This document shows positions 23,940 through 32,643 of a DNA stretch of 57,994 nucleotides, piece after piece (the stretch's first letter is position 1; every line of letters starts with the position of its first letter). Source of the stretch: Muribaculaceae bacterium (lineage in GTDB: Bacteria > Bacteroidota > Bacteroidia > Bacteroidales > Muribaculaceae). The stretch is from positions 1 through 57,994 of the forward strand of contig VSPM01000007.1 in assembly GCA_009775365.1 (NCBI GenBank), written 5' to 3'. Below the pieces are notes generated by a model that worked only from the letters and a program-made list of their open reading frames with translations, was not told where the DNA came from and ran no database searches. Made by a program: the position numbers and the translations under genes.

Positions 23940-26216
23940 ATGGACTATAATATTAATTTCTCTAAATATGCGGCATCTGTCGTAGACGGAGCCTTGTCTC
24001 TGGCCAAAAGTTTCCGTCATGAGTTCATAATGCCGGAGCATCTGCTCATGTCGCTGCTGAAGCAGGAAAGATTTTGCAATGCCATACGCATCATCGACGG
24101 CAATGTAAAAATCCTTGGCGACAATCTGGCTGACTATGTATCATCATTTGAAAAAGTGCCGGAGTCGGTCGATGCAGAGCCGGCCCCATCGATGCTGCTT
24201 AATCAGATCTTTCTCACGGCTAACGATGCTGCTATTTATTCGGGCAAGCCTTCTGTAGAAATAACCCACATCGTCAAAGGGCTGCTGGCCGTAAGCGAAT
24301 CTTTCGCATCAGTGGCGCTCAACGAAACAATCTGCGGAGATGAGGCTGAATTCATAAGCGAGCTTATGGTTTGCTACAATATGCTCAGCGGCGAATCACA
24401 AGGGCAGGACCCTTTCTTTTCTGAATTCGACGACATCAACGACCTCCCTTCCGACGAGCATCAGAACTGGACCTCTCTCGTGACCTGCATTAACGACAGT
24501 CTCGAAAACAGAAACCCGCTCATAGGGCGCGAGGATGAGCTGGAGAAAACCATAAGGGTGCTATGCAGAAAAGAGAAGAACAATCCTCTCCATGTGGGTG
24601 AGCCCGGAGTGGGAAAGACTGCATTGGTCTACGGGCTTGCAAAACTTATTGAGAATGGAATGGTGCCCGACAAACTGAAAGGGGCGCGAATATACCGTCT
24701 CGACATGGGTACTCTTCTTGCCGGCACAAAATATCGTGGCGAACTGGAAAAAAGAGTTAAGCTGATAATGGACGGCGTGTCGAAACTTGAGAACGCAATA
24801 GTATATATCGACGAAATCCACAACCTTGTAGGAGCGGGCGCAACCGACAGCGGATCTATGGACGCTTCAAACATGCTCAAACCATATCTTGAAGCCGGCA
24901 ATATCAGGTTCATCGGCTCCACCACTTATGAGGAGCATAAACGTTATTTTGCAAAAAGCAAGGGGATAGTCCGCAGGTTCACCCAAATCGACATCCCGGA
25001 GCCAACTATAGAGCAGTCTGTCAACATACTAAAGCAACTTAAACGGTATTATGAATCTTTTCACGGCGTGCACTATCTCGACAGCGCACTGGAGTTTGCC
25101 GTGAGCGGCAGCGCAAAGCATATCAACGACCGCTTCCTCCCCGACAAGGCAATCGACATAATCGACGAGGCGGGGGCTTACAGACAGATGCACCCTCTCC
25201 CACAGAAACGCCAGACCATCGACAAGGCTCTTATAGCTGAAATCATAGCAAAGGCTTGCAAGGTTGAAGCCGTGGCCATGAAATCAGACGACACCGAGGC
25301 TCTCAAAACCCTTTCCAACCGTATCTCTTCTCAAATTTTCGGCCAGAATGAGGCCATATCCAAAGTGACTGAAGCTGTGCAAATGGCCAAGGCCGGCCTC
25401 TCCGACGAGTCGAAGCCGCTTGCCTCTCTGCTTTTCGTAGGCCCGACAGGTGTGGGAAAGACTGAGGTGGCGCGTGTGCTTGCGAAGGAACTATCTATCG
25501 AGCTCATTCGCTTTGACATGAGTGAATATACCGAAAAACACGCTGTGGCCAAACTGATAGGCTCGCCGGCCGGATATGTTGGATATGAAGACGGCGGTCT
25601 GCTCACAGATGCCATTCGCAAAACGCCGAACTGCGTGCTGTTGCTCGACGAAATAGAGAAGGCGCATTCCGACATCTACAACATCCTGCTGCAGGTGATG
25701 GACTATGCCCGGCTCACCGACAACAAGGGGAACCGTGCCGACTTCCGCAACGTGATTCTTATCATGACCTCCAATGCCGGCGCGCAATTCGCATCCATGG
25801 CAAAAATCGGATTCGGAAGCACTGCCTCGAGAGGCGACGCCATGATGCGCGAAGTGAAAAAGACTTTCAAGCCGGAATTTCTCAACCGCCTTTCAGACAC
25901 AGTTGTCTTCAACGACATGAGCAGGGAAATGGCTTCGCTCATACTCGATAAAAAGATTTCCCAATTGCAGAGACAGTTAGAGATGAAGAACGTGATGCTT
26001 TCGCTCTCTACGCAAGCAAAAGAGTTTATTCTAAAAGAGGGGTTCACTCCGGAATACGGGGCTCGCGAACTCGACAGGGTGATAGCCTCCCGCCTCAAGC
26101 CTGTTCTTATGCGCGAAATCCTTTTCGGCAAATTGAAGAAGGGTGGCGTTGCAAATGTCGACTTATCCGACAACTCCCTCATTGTATCTACAGCTAATAA
26201 ACCTTCAATCAAATGA
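23940..26216 (+). CDS. clpA: ClpA, AAA+ unfoldase of ClpAP protease
   Basis: 758 residues. The Clp repeat N-domain (about 1-145) docks ClpS. The first AAA+ module has Walker A GEPGVGKT (about 220), Walker B IVYIDEIHNLVGAGA and arginine-finger region SKGIVRRF. The second has GPTGVGKT (about 501) and NCVLLLDEIEKAHSDI. An IGF loop at about 623-625 (AKIGFGST) is the ClpP-docking tripeptide, which separates ClpA from ClpB. There is no middle coiled-coil insertion, also as in ClpA. It forms a ring that unfolds N-degron and other substrates into ClpP. clpP itself is not in the window. Confidence 0.95.
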   Translation: MDYNINFSKYAASVVDGALSLAKSFRHEFIMPEHLLMSLLKQERFCNAIRIIDGNVKILGDNLADYVSSFEKVPESVDAEPAPSMLLNQIFLTANDAAIYSGKPSVEITHIVKGLLAVSESFASVALNETICGDEAEFISELMVCYNMLSGESQGQDPFFSEFDDINDLPSDEHQNWTSLVTCINDSLENRNPLIGREDELEKTIRVLCRKEKNNPLHVGEPGVGKTALVYGLAKLIENGMVPDKLKGARIYRLDMGTLLAGTKYRGELEKRVKLIMDGVSKLENAIVYIDEIHNLVGAGATDSGSMDASNMLKPYLEAGNIRFIGSTTYEEHKRYFAKSKGIVRRFTQIDIPEPTIEQSVNILKQLKRYYESFHGVHYLDSALEFAVSGSAKHINDRFLPDKAIDIIDEAGAYRQMHPLPQKRQTIDKALIAEIIAKACKVEAVAMKSDDTEALKTLSNRISSQIFGQNEAISKVTEAVQMAKAGLSDESKPLASLLFVGPTGVGKTEVARVLAKELSIELIRFDMSEYTEKHAVAKLIGSPAGYVGYEDGGLLTDAIRKTPNCVLLLDEIEKAHSDIYNILLQVMDYARLTDNKGNRADFRNVILIMTSNAGAQFASMAKIGFGSTASRGDAMMREVKKTFKPEFLNRLSDTVVFNDMSREMASLILDKKISQLQRQLEMKNVMLSLSTQAKEFILKEGFTPEYGARELDRVIASRLKPVLMREILFGKLKKGGVANVDLSDNSLIVSTANKPSIK

Positions 26217-26860
26217 TTTTCGCACTCGACGATGAAATCTCTTTCCCCGACCCCCGGCTCGGGAACCCTGACGGACTCTTTGCCGTGGGTGGCGACCTTT
26301 CGGTAGACCGCCTGCTGCTGGCATACAGTTATGGAATTTTCCCTTGGTACTCCTTTCGGGACAACGACGAGCCGCTATGGTACTGCCCGATGCATCGCTT
26401 TGTGATTTTCCCCGAAGAGATTCACATATCTCACTCTATGCGCACACTCATAAACAAAAAACGCTATCGCCTGAGCATCAACGAAGCGTTTGAAAGAGTG
26501 ATTCAAGAGTGTGGAAAATACCGCATAGATATGGAAGGCGCATGGCTCGGCAAAGACATAACCGAAGCCTACACCGAGCTCCACCGCCAAGGCTTTGCGG
26601 CGAGTGTGGAGGTATGGCAAGGAGAAGAACTCGTAGGGGGGCTATACGGAGTGTGCATCGGATGCGCGTTCTTCGGAGAAAGCATGTTTTCGAGAGTGGC
26701 AAGCGCCAGCAAGCTGGCACTGATTCACCTTGCGCAAACCCTCGCCAGAAACGGCGGCAAGTTAATCGACTGCCAGTTTGAAACCCCGCACCTCCTCAGC
26801 ATGGGCGGCCGCTACATCTCCTACGACGACTACCTCCGCATAATCCACGACAAACAATAA
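26213..26860 (+). CDS. aat: leucyl/phenylalanyl-tRNA-protein transferase
   Basis: 215 residues, starting inside the clpA stop (ATGA overlap). It contains FPDPRLGNPDGLFAVGGDLS near the start, SYGIFPWYSF, and GGLYGVCIGCAFFGESMFSR then SKLALIHLAQTL, all diagnostic of Aat. The enzyme attaches Leu or Phe from charged tRNA to proteins with N-terminal Arg, Lys or Met, creating the primary destabilising residues that ClpS reads. Its coupling to clpS and clpA puts making, reading and destroying N-degrons into one transcript. Confidence 0.95.
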   Translation: MIFALDDEISFPDPRLGNPDGLFAVGGDLSVDRLLLAYSYGIFPWYSFRDNDEPLWYCPMHRFVIFPEEIHISHSMRTLINKKRYRLSINEAFERVIQECGKYRIDMEGAWLGKDITEAYTELHRQGFAASVEVWQGEELVGGLYGVCIGCAFFGESMFSRVASASKLALIHLAQTLARNGGKLIDCQFETPHLLSMGGRYISYDDYLRIIHDKQ

Positions 26861-26880
26861 CCCCACATAAAATTCATTTT

Positions 26881-28113
26881 TTACTTTCCAACCATTATCT
26901 TTGTTGCCTTCGCGCCCTTCTTTACAATATATAATCCGGGGGCGAGGCTCTCTGTGTTATCGCCTGCTCTAACACCGCTCACAGTGTAGACCCCATCCAT
27001 CTCACAACTGTCATCTGCCACAGAATCTATGCCGGAAACTCCGATAACCTCCACAATGCATTCTGACTCATACACGCCACCCTCAGAATCTTTTACTCTA
27101 TAAGTGACGGTAGTGGCCTCTCCTGACTTAATTCCGGTTGCCACGCCATTTTCCACCGACACAGCCTTGTCATTAAACGGCGCCCATTCTTCAGATATAA
27201 TTTCGACATTGCCAGGGTTGAAAGACTTGTAGAGCAACTCCACTTCTTCTCCCTCTTCAACCATGAACCTTTCCTTATAAAACACAGCGAAAACATTCGG
27301 CAAAGCCTCAAACGTTCCAACTGCCATCCATGCACCGGAGCCATTGTATTTCGCTACAGACTCTGCCGGACAATAAGCTTTTCCGCTGCTACCCATATAA
27401 GAATCTTCAAGTTTTGGGGGATTTTCAGGAAGCATATATAAATCCTCATATATTCCGGCAGCACTTTGGGAACTGCCATCCTGCATCCATGTAAACGCGC
27501 CTGATTCTATATTTTTTACTGATTTTCCTATAACTAATGGCTTTACCGAATGGCAATCACCGAAGGCCGAGCCAGCTATCTCGGTAACAGAGTCCGGAAT
27601 TATGATAGCCGTAAGAGATGCACAGTTGTAAAACGCCGAAGCCCCTATTTCCTCTACTGTCTCCGGAAGATTGATCATTTCAAGCGACTCGCATCCGTAG
27701 AAAGCACCCTGCCCTATCTTGACAATTGAATCGCCAAAGTCTACACTCTTCAAACTCTTGCACCCTTTGAACGCACTCTCCTCAATCTCCGTCACAGTCG
27801 ACGGAATCTCGACACCGGTAATCTTGTCATATCCCGCTAAAAGGTCTGCGCCGATTCTTACCACCTTATACTCTTTGCCGGTTTCAGAATCCGTCACATA
27901 ATCGGGCAGTTTTATTGTTGTGCCGATATAATATTCAGTATAATAAGATTCAAGAGAATAGACTTCCACTAAGGCATCCTTCTCCGACATCACCCAGAAC
28001 TTGTAATCCTCTCCGCAATATGAGGCATTAAATCTGTCACCATTATGCAATTCGGCATTTGCAGCCAGAACGCTTCCAAGAATAGCGACACCCAAAGCTA
28101 AACGTTTTCTCAT
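26881..28113 (-). CDS. BspA-like LRR secreted protein with C-terminal sorting-like tail
   Basis: 410 residues with signal peptide MRKRLALGVAILGSVLAANA. Four to five LRR_5 repeats follow (EIPSTVTEIEESAFKGCKSL; NLPETVEEIGASAFYNCASL). A Big_2-like beta domain comes next (about 285-355, YKSFNPGNVEIISEEWAPF; GVATGIKSGEATTVTYRV), then a C-terminal tail (GVYTVSGVRAGDN; LAPGLYIVKKGAKATKIMVG) of the type seen on exported Bacteroidetes proteins. It is similar in kind to the LRR genes at 1.8-4.9 kb but not a close copy. Likely a surface adhesin; the ligand is unknown. Confidence 0.8.
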   Translation of the reverse strand: MRKRLALGVAILGSVLAANAELHNGDRFNASYCGEDYKFWVMSEKDALVEVYSLESYYTEYYIGTTIKLPDYVTDSETGKEYKVVRIGADLLAGYDKITGVEIPSTVTEIEESAFKGCKSLKSVDFGDSIVKIGQGAFYGCESLEMINLPETVEEIGASAFYNCASLTAIIIPDSVTEIAGSAFGDCHSVKPLVIGKSVKNIESGAFTWMQDGSSQSAAGIYEDLYMLPENPPKLEDSYMGSSGKAYCPAESVAKYNGSGAWMAVGTFEALPNVFAVFYKERFMVEEGEEVELLYKSFNPGNVEIISEEWAPFNDKAVSVENGVATGIKSGEATTVTYRVKDSEGGVYESECIVEVIGVSGIDSVADDSCEMDGVYTVSGVRAGDNTESLAPGLYIVKKGAKATKIMVGK

Positions 28114-28326
28114 GTCAATTCATTAAAAGTTAAATTATTCATATTATATGGCCGACTAAATCTACTTATTGGAATTTTTACACCTCTTGCAAAGCAATCA
28201 TTATATCCTCCCAAAAAACGTCTTCAATCAACCTCAAACTGCGAAAGCCTGAACCCTCCCAATTTTCCGGCTAATATACTCATTTTTCACATCCTACACA
28301 AGTAAATTCCCAACAATTATAAAAAA

Positions 28327-28377
28327 TAAGAGATTTAGAGCAACTAATATAATAATTTGACTACTCTAAATCTCTTA
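28327..28377 (-). terminator. intrinsic terminator of glycoside-hydrolase-like gene
   Basis: TAAGAGATTTAGAG (28327-28340) pairs perfectly with CTCTAAATCTCTTA (28364-28377). On the minus strand the stem is followed by TTTTTTATAA. The rest of 28114-28418 shows no gene. Confidence 0.75.
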
Positions 28378-28418
28378 AAATATAAATTAATCCAGTCTAA
28401 AAAATTAGAATCTTTTTA

Positions 28419-29756
28419 TCATTTTTCTGAGAATGCAAATATTCTATATGCACCAGCAGGAAGAACATATCCTTTACCAGATACAACTCTTATCGCATCA
28501 GAGAAATCTGATTCTTTACAATCCGTTAAATCCATAACTTCATAATTAGAAAGAAATGATAGATCAATCACAGAACTTTCAAGAGGACTATGATTAACCA
28601 TTACGACAAAATCCGGTGTAACATAATCAACTTCTTCATTATGAACTATCGTAAACACTGCGCCCTTATCAGCAGAACTGGCTCTAAAAATAGGCCCAAA
28701 ATTTGCAATAGAAGTCGGCGGAATTAAATCCCACAAATCTCGGCCTAAATCACCAATATGCGCATATTTGACCAGAGAACAACCTAAAAAGATTGTTGCA
28801 AATTTTTTGATTTCTGAATTCACATTCTTGGCATAATTCCAATATTCTGTCTTGTTCCCATTTATGTCAATGAGTGCCGTCGAATATGTCTCAACTCCGC
28901 TCGATGGATTTCTTCGTTGCGCATAAGTCCAATATATGATACCTTGCGCCCCATATGCCAAAGCGGTAAACGCTTCGTAGCGCATATATTCTTCTTTGGG
29001 AGCGGGACAACCATAATTGCTACTATTTCTAAACGCCATACTTTGGACAAACGCCCAGAACGGCCTCTTAGTTTCTTTTGATATTTTTGAAACTGCCTGG
29101 AAATCACGATAAAACTGTCTATACTGAATAGACAAAGCATCATTTTTGTCTATTCTAACAGGATATATGTCATAAGACCACAAACCCGGAGCAAACTTAT
29201 TCTGAAAATAATTCAGATAATCTGCAAACTCGAGATTATTAGTTCCCGCTTCTGATGCGCCTCCCAATAAATTTATAAACACAAGATGACTTGGGTCCAC
29301 ATTACGAATTTTCTTATATTGCTCGTATAACGCATCAAGTTCATTAAAATTGGGTTCATCTTTAAAATTCCAGCCTCCAATTCCTGTGTTATTCTTATAT
29401 TTAGCCAAATAAGACACATACCTTTCATCATGAAGATGAGAACTTGCAGGCATAAACTTGAATGTCTTTGCACTTTCTGACAGAAGCGACAAAATTCGAT
29501 TCAAAGTTTCATCATTAACGAGTTCCATTCCCACATTGAACCCACAATCTATTATCTCGTCTACAGCTGAAATCTTCATTTGAGATGGATTCTTAATTAA
29601 ATCCATTGCAAATGGAGATTCTGCAATGATTGGGAACTCTCCTGGAGTAGGAGATTGATACGGAGCATTCTTTTCCATCGTAATCCCTCCTCCGGCAAGT
29701 TTTTCATTGCGGACATCATCGGGACTTACAATTTTTCTTTTTTCTTCTTTTTCCAT
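28419..29756 (-). CDS. TIM-barrel glycoside-hydrolase-like protein with possible double-glycine leader
   Basis: 445 residues. Segments such as ISAVDEIIDCGFNVGMEL, GWNFKDEPNFNELDALYEQY and AYGAQGIIYWTYAQRR resemble the GH42/GH5-like barrels of Bacteroidales; the E in KDEP is a plausible acid/base. There is no Sec signal peptide. Instead the first 24 residues (MEKEEKRKIVSPDDVRNEKL followed by AGGG) look like a leader cleaved after Gly-Gly by C39-type peptidase transporters. The gene is more AT-rich than its neighbours and stands alone between AT-rich flanks, which suggests horizontal gain. The substrate is unknown. The leader interpretation is inference. Confidence 0.5.
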   Translation of the reverse strand: MEKEEKRKIVSPDDVRNEKLAGGGITMEKNAPYQSPTPGEFPIIAESPFAMDLIKNPSQMKISAVDEIIDCGFNVGMELVNDETLNRILSLLSESAKTFKFMPASSHLHDERYVSYLAKYKNNTGIGGWNFKDEPNFNELDALYEQYKKIRNVDPSHLVFINLLGGASEAGTNNLEFADYLNYFQNKFAPGLWSYDIYPVRIDKNDALSIQYRQFYRDFQAVSKISKETKRPFWAFVQSMAFRNSSNYGCPAPKEEYMRYEAFTALAYGAQGIIYWTYAQRRNPSSGVETYSTALIDINGNKTEYWNYAKNVNSEIKKFATIFLGCSLVKYAHIGDLGRDLWDLIPPTSIANFGPIFRASSADKGAVFTIVHNEEVDYVTPDFVVMVNHSPLESSVIDLSFLSNYEVMDLTDCKESDFSDAIRVVSGKGYVLPAGAYRIFAFSEK

Positions 29757-30023
29757 ATAAATCTATTTTTTAATAACACAAATGCGCATTCAGCAATATA
29801 AACCCAATAAATTACAAATAGTTTTACAACTATCAACATTTATAACACTCATTAATATTTTCAAAAAATTATAAACTTATTTTCAAAAACATTACAACTT
29901 ATTTTCTTTTATATTTTTTCATATCCATACACTACACAAACATAAAATCATTTTATTTTGAAAGATTTCTGAGATTCCACGTTTTTGTCACACATGAGGC
30001 TTCTCAATTTCATGATTTTTTTG
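29757..30023. other. AT-rich divergent intergenic region
   Basis: The stretch between the minus-strand hydrolase-like gene and parE is very AT-rich, with no credible reading frame or strong hairpin. It must hold the hydrolase promoter, but no clear TAnnTTTG was seen on the minus strand. Confidence 0.5.
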
Positions 30024-30032
30024 TAACTTTGC
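30024..30032 (+). promoter_or_regulatory. -7 element of parE operon
   Basis: TAACTTTGC lies 25 bp before ATG 30058. Confidence 0.6.
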
Positions 30033-30057
30033 GTGGGGCATAATCGCCCGCACAATT

Positions 30058-32163
30058 ATGGCAGACAACAACGACCTTTTTCAATTCGACGACTTCTCCG
30101 GCGTGGAGAATTCTTTTGACAACACTTCTGACTCTAACGGCATCACCACCGATGACGAACCTGCTTCCTCCGGTGCCGCCGATGATTCAGCCACATTTCC
30201 CGACTCTCCCGACTCCGATAATATAATCAGCGATTCCATCCCGGGGTCGTATGACGACAGCTCTATACAGCATCTCGACTGGAACGAGCACATCCGCCGG
30301 CGACCGGGCATGTATATTGGAAAACTTGGCGACGGAAGCCATGCTGAAGACGGCATTTATGTACTCATAAAAGAGGTGGTGGACAACTCCATCGACGAGT
30401 TCAACATGGGCGCCGGAAAAAGAATCGACATAAAACTCACCGAAGAAGGGGAAGTAACCATACGCGACTACGGGCGAGGAATTCCGCTCGGAAAAGTAAA
30501 GGAGGTGGCCTCCGAAATCAACACCGGCGGAAAATTCGATGACAAGAACTTCAAAAAATCCGTCGGCCTTAACGGTGTCGGCCTTAAAGCCGTAAACGCA
30601 CTCTCCACATACTGCCATGTGGCAAGCGTGCGCGACGGAAAAAGAGTGTGCGTAGATTTTGAAAAAGGGAACGTCGTGACCCATACTCCACCCACCGACA
30701 CCCGAGAGCCTAACGGGACTATGGTGCAGTTCCTTCCCGACAACACTCTTTTCCGTGACTACAAGTTCCGTCTGGACTTTGTTGAGACAATGGTCAACAA
30801 CTACACCTACCTCAACGCAGGCCTTCAGATTTTCTTCAACGGAAAAAGATACCTCTCGCGCCACGGACTTCTCGACCTGCTCAAGGAGAACATGACATCT
30901 GAGCCGCTCTACCCTATCATACATCTGCAGGGCGACGACATTGAAGTGGTGCTTACGCACACCGACCAATATGGCGAGGAATACTATTCCTTCGTCAACG
31001 GACAGCACACCACCCAGGGAGGCACCCACCTTTCCGCTTTCAAGGAGCATGTGAGCCGCACAATTAAAGAATTCTCGGGTAAAGGGTATGAATATTCCGA
31101 CATTCGCAACGGCATGGTGGCCGCTGTGAGCGTAAGAATACAGGAGCCGGTGTTTGAGAGCCAGACCAAGACAAAGCTCGGAAGCAAGGAGATCGCCCCG
31201 GGCAGCACCGTCACAGTCAACAAGTTCATAGGCGACTTCCTGAAGAAGGAGCTCGACGACTATCTCCACAAGCATCCCGACGTGGCCGACTCGATGATGA
31301 AGAAAATTGCTTCGAGCGAAAAAGAGAGAAAGGCCATGGCCGGAGTGGCCAAACTCGCACGCGAAAAGGCGAAGAAAGTGAGCCTACACAACCGCAAGCT
31401 GCGCGACTGCCGCATTCACTACAACGACACTGTGAAGCAGAACGCAAAAACAGAAGACCGACGCGAGCTCTCTTCAATATTCATCACAGAGGGTGACTCG
31501 GCTTCGGGCACTATCACAAAAGTGCGAAACGCCGAGACACAGGCGGTGTTCTCGCTCCGAGGAAAGCCCCTCAACTCTTACGGCATGACCCAGGAAATTG
31601 TCTACAAAAACGACGAGTTCAATCTCCTGCAGGCCGCACTCAACATCGAAGAGGGAATCGACGGGCTCCGCTACAACAAAGTGATCATTGCCACTGATGC
31701 CGATGTCGATGGAATGCACATACGCCTCCTTGTGATAACGTTCTTCCTGATGTTCTTCCCCGACCTGGTGAAGAAAGGGCATGTGTTCATTCTCCAGACT
31801 CCCCTCTTCCGTGTGCGCGACAAAAACGCTACGCGCCGAAGCAAAACAAAAAAACGCAAGAAAAGCAAGACCGACGACCCCGGAGAACGCGACACATATT
31901 ATTGCTACACCGACGAGGAGCGCGAAGCTGCAATTGCTAAATTCGGCAACAATGCAGAAATCACACGATTCAAGGGTCTTGGTGAAATCAACGACGTGGA
32001 GTTTGCCGAGTTTATCGGACCTGACATGCGCCTCGACCCGGTGACTCTGAAAAAAGACGACACCGTAGACAAGCTTCTCGAATTCTATATGGGCAAAAAC
32101 ACTATGGAACGCCAGAATTTCATCATTGATAATCTCGTAGTGGAGGACGATTCAGAAATATGA
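30058..32163 (+). CDS. parE: DNA topoisomerase IV subunit B
   Basis: 701 residues. After an acidic low-complexity extension of about 75 residues comes the GHKL ATPase domain (RRPGMYIGKLGDGSHAEDGI; EVVDNSIDEFNMG; DYGRGIPLGK), a transducer domain (QTKTKLGS), and the TOPRIM domain with TEGDSASG (about 477) and DADVDGMHIR (about 547). It ends with RFKGLGEINDVEFAEF and a C-terminal GyrB-type segment. The insertion RRSKTKKRKKSKTDD after the TOPRIM core is basic. I prefer ParE over GyrB from the SASGTITKVRN wording and overall length; gyrase B is the alternative. It overlaps coaD by ATGA. Confidence 0.85.
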   Translation: MADNNDLFQFDDFSGVENSFDNTSDSNGITTDDEPASSGAADDSATFPDSPDSDNIISDSIPGSYDDSSIQHLDWNEHIRRRPGMYIGKLGDGSHAEDGIYVLIKEVVDNSIDEFNMGAGKRIDIKLTEEGEVTIRDYGRGIPLGKVKEVASEINTGGKFDDKNFKKSVGLNGVGLKAVNALSTYCHVASVRDGKRVCVDFEKGNVVTHTPPTDTREPNGTMVQFLPDNTLFRDYKFRLDFVETMVNNYTYLNAGLQIFFNGKRYLSRHGLLDLLKENMTSEPLYPIIHLQGDDIEVVLTHTDQYGEEYYSFVNGQHTTQGGTHLSAFKEHVSRTIKEFSGKGYEYSDIRNGMVAAVSVRIQEPVFESQTKTKLGSKEIAPGSTVTVNKFIGDFLKKELDDYLHKHPDVADSMMKKIASSEKERKAMAGVAKLAREKAKKVSLHNRKLRDCRIHYNDTVKQNAKTEDRRELSSIFITEGDSASGTITKVRNAETQAVFSLRGKPLNSYGMTQEIVYKNDEFNLLQAALNIEEGIDGLRYNKVIIATDADVDGMHIRLLVITFFLMFFPDLVKKGHVFILQTPLFRVRDKNATRRSKTKKRKKSKTDDPGERDTYYCYTDEEREAAIAKFGNNAEITRFKGLGEINDVEFAEFIGPDMRLDPVTLKKDDTVDKLLEFYMGKNTMERQNFIIDNLVVEDDSEI

Positions 32164-32630
32164 CAGCTCTTTTTGCCGGAAGCTTCGACCCTTTTACGGT
32201 CGGGCATCGTTCTATTGTAGAGCGAGGGCTGAAACTCTTCGACAAAATTGTGGTGGCGATAGGCTACAACGAGCACAAGCCCGGTGAATGGCCCGTGGAG
32301 TCGAGACTGAAAGCCATTGCGTCACTCTTTGCCGGAAACCCTCGCGTGGAGGTCACATCTTTCGCGGGGCTTACAGTCGACATGGCTCGAAAATGCGGGG
32401 CTGACGCGCTTCTTAGAGGAGTCAGAAGCATTTCCGACTTTGAATATGAGCGCAACCTGGCCGACACCAACCGTGAGATTGCCGAGCTGGAGACAGTGTT
32501 TCTACTCAGCGAGCCGCAATTTTCGTTTGTGTCGAGCTCTATGGTGAGGGAATTGATGCACAATGGCTACGACGTCTCAAAATACATTGCCGGAGAGTTC
32601 CCTATCCCGCCGGCCAAATTTGAATCATAA
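32160..32630 (+). CDS. coaD: phosphopantetheine adenylyltransferase
   Basis: 156 residues. The nucleotidyltransferase start GSFDPFTVGHRSIVERG contains the T/HxGH motif, and LLRGVRSISDFEYERNLA and FVSSSMVREL are diagnostic of CoaD. It converts 4'-phosphopantetheine and ATP to dephospho-CoA in coenzyme A synthesis. It starts within the parE stop codon, so translation is coupled. Confidence 0.95.
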   Translation: MTALFAGSFDPFTVGHRSIVERGLKLFDKIVVAIGYNEHKPGEWPVESRLKAIASLFAGNPRVEVTSFAGLTVDMARKCGADALLRGVRSISDFEYERNLADTNREIAELETVFLLSEPQFSFVSSSMVRELMHNGYDVSKYIAGEFPIPPAKFES

Positions 32631-32643
32631 CAGGTAAAAACTT

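Noticed and set aside
30187..31275. A 362-codon open frame antisense to parE
   Set aside because: It lies fully within a strongly conserved parE gene, has no promoter or family resemblance, and arises from the GC-rich third positions of parE.
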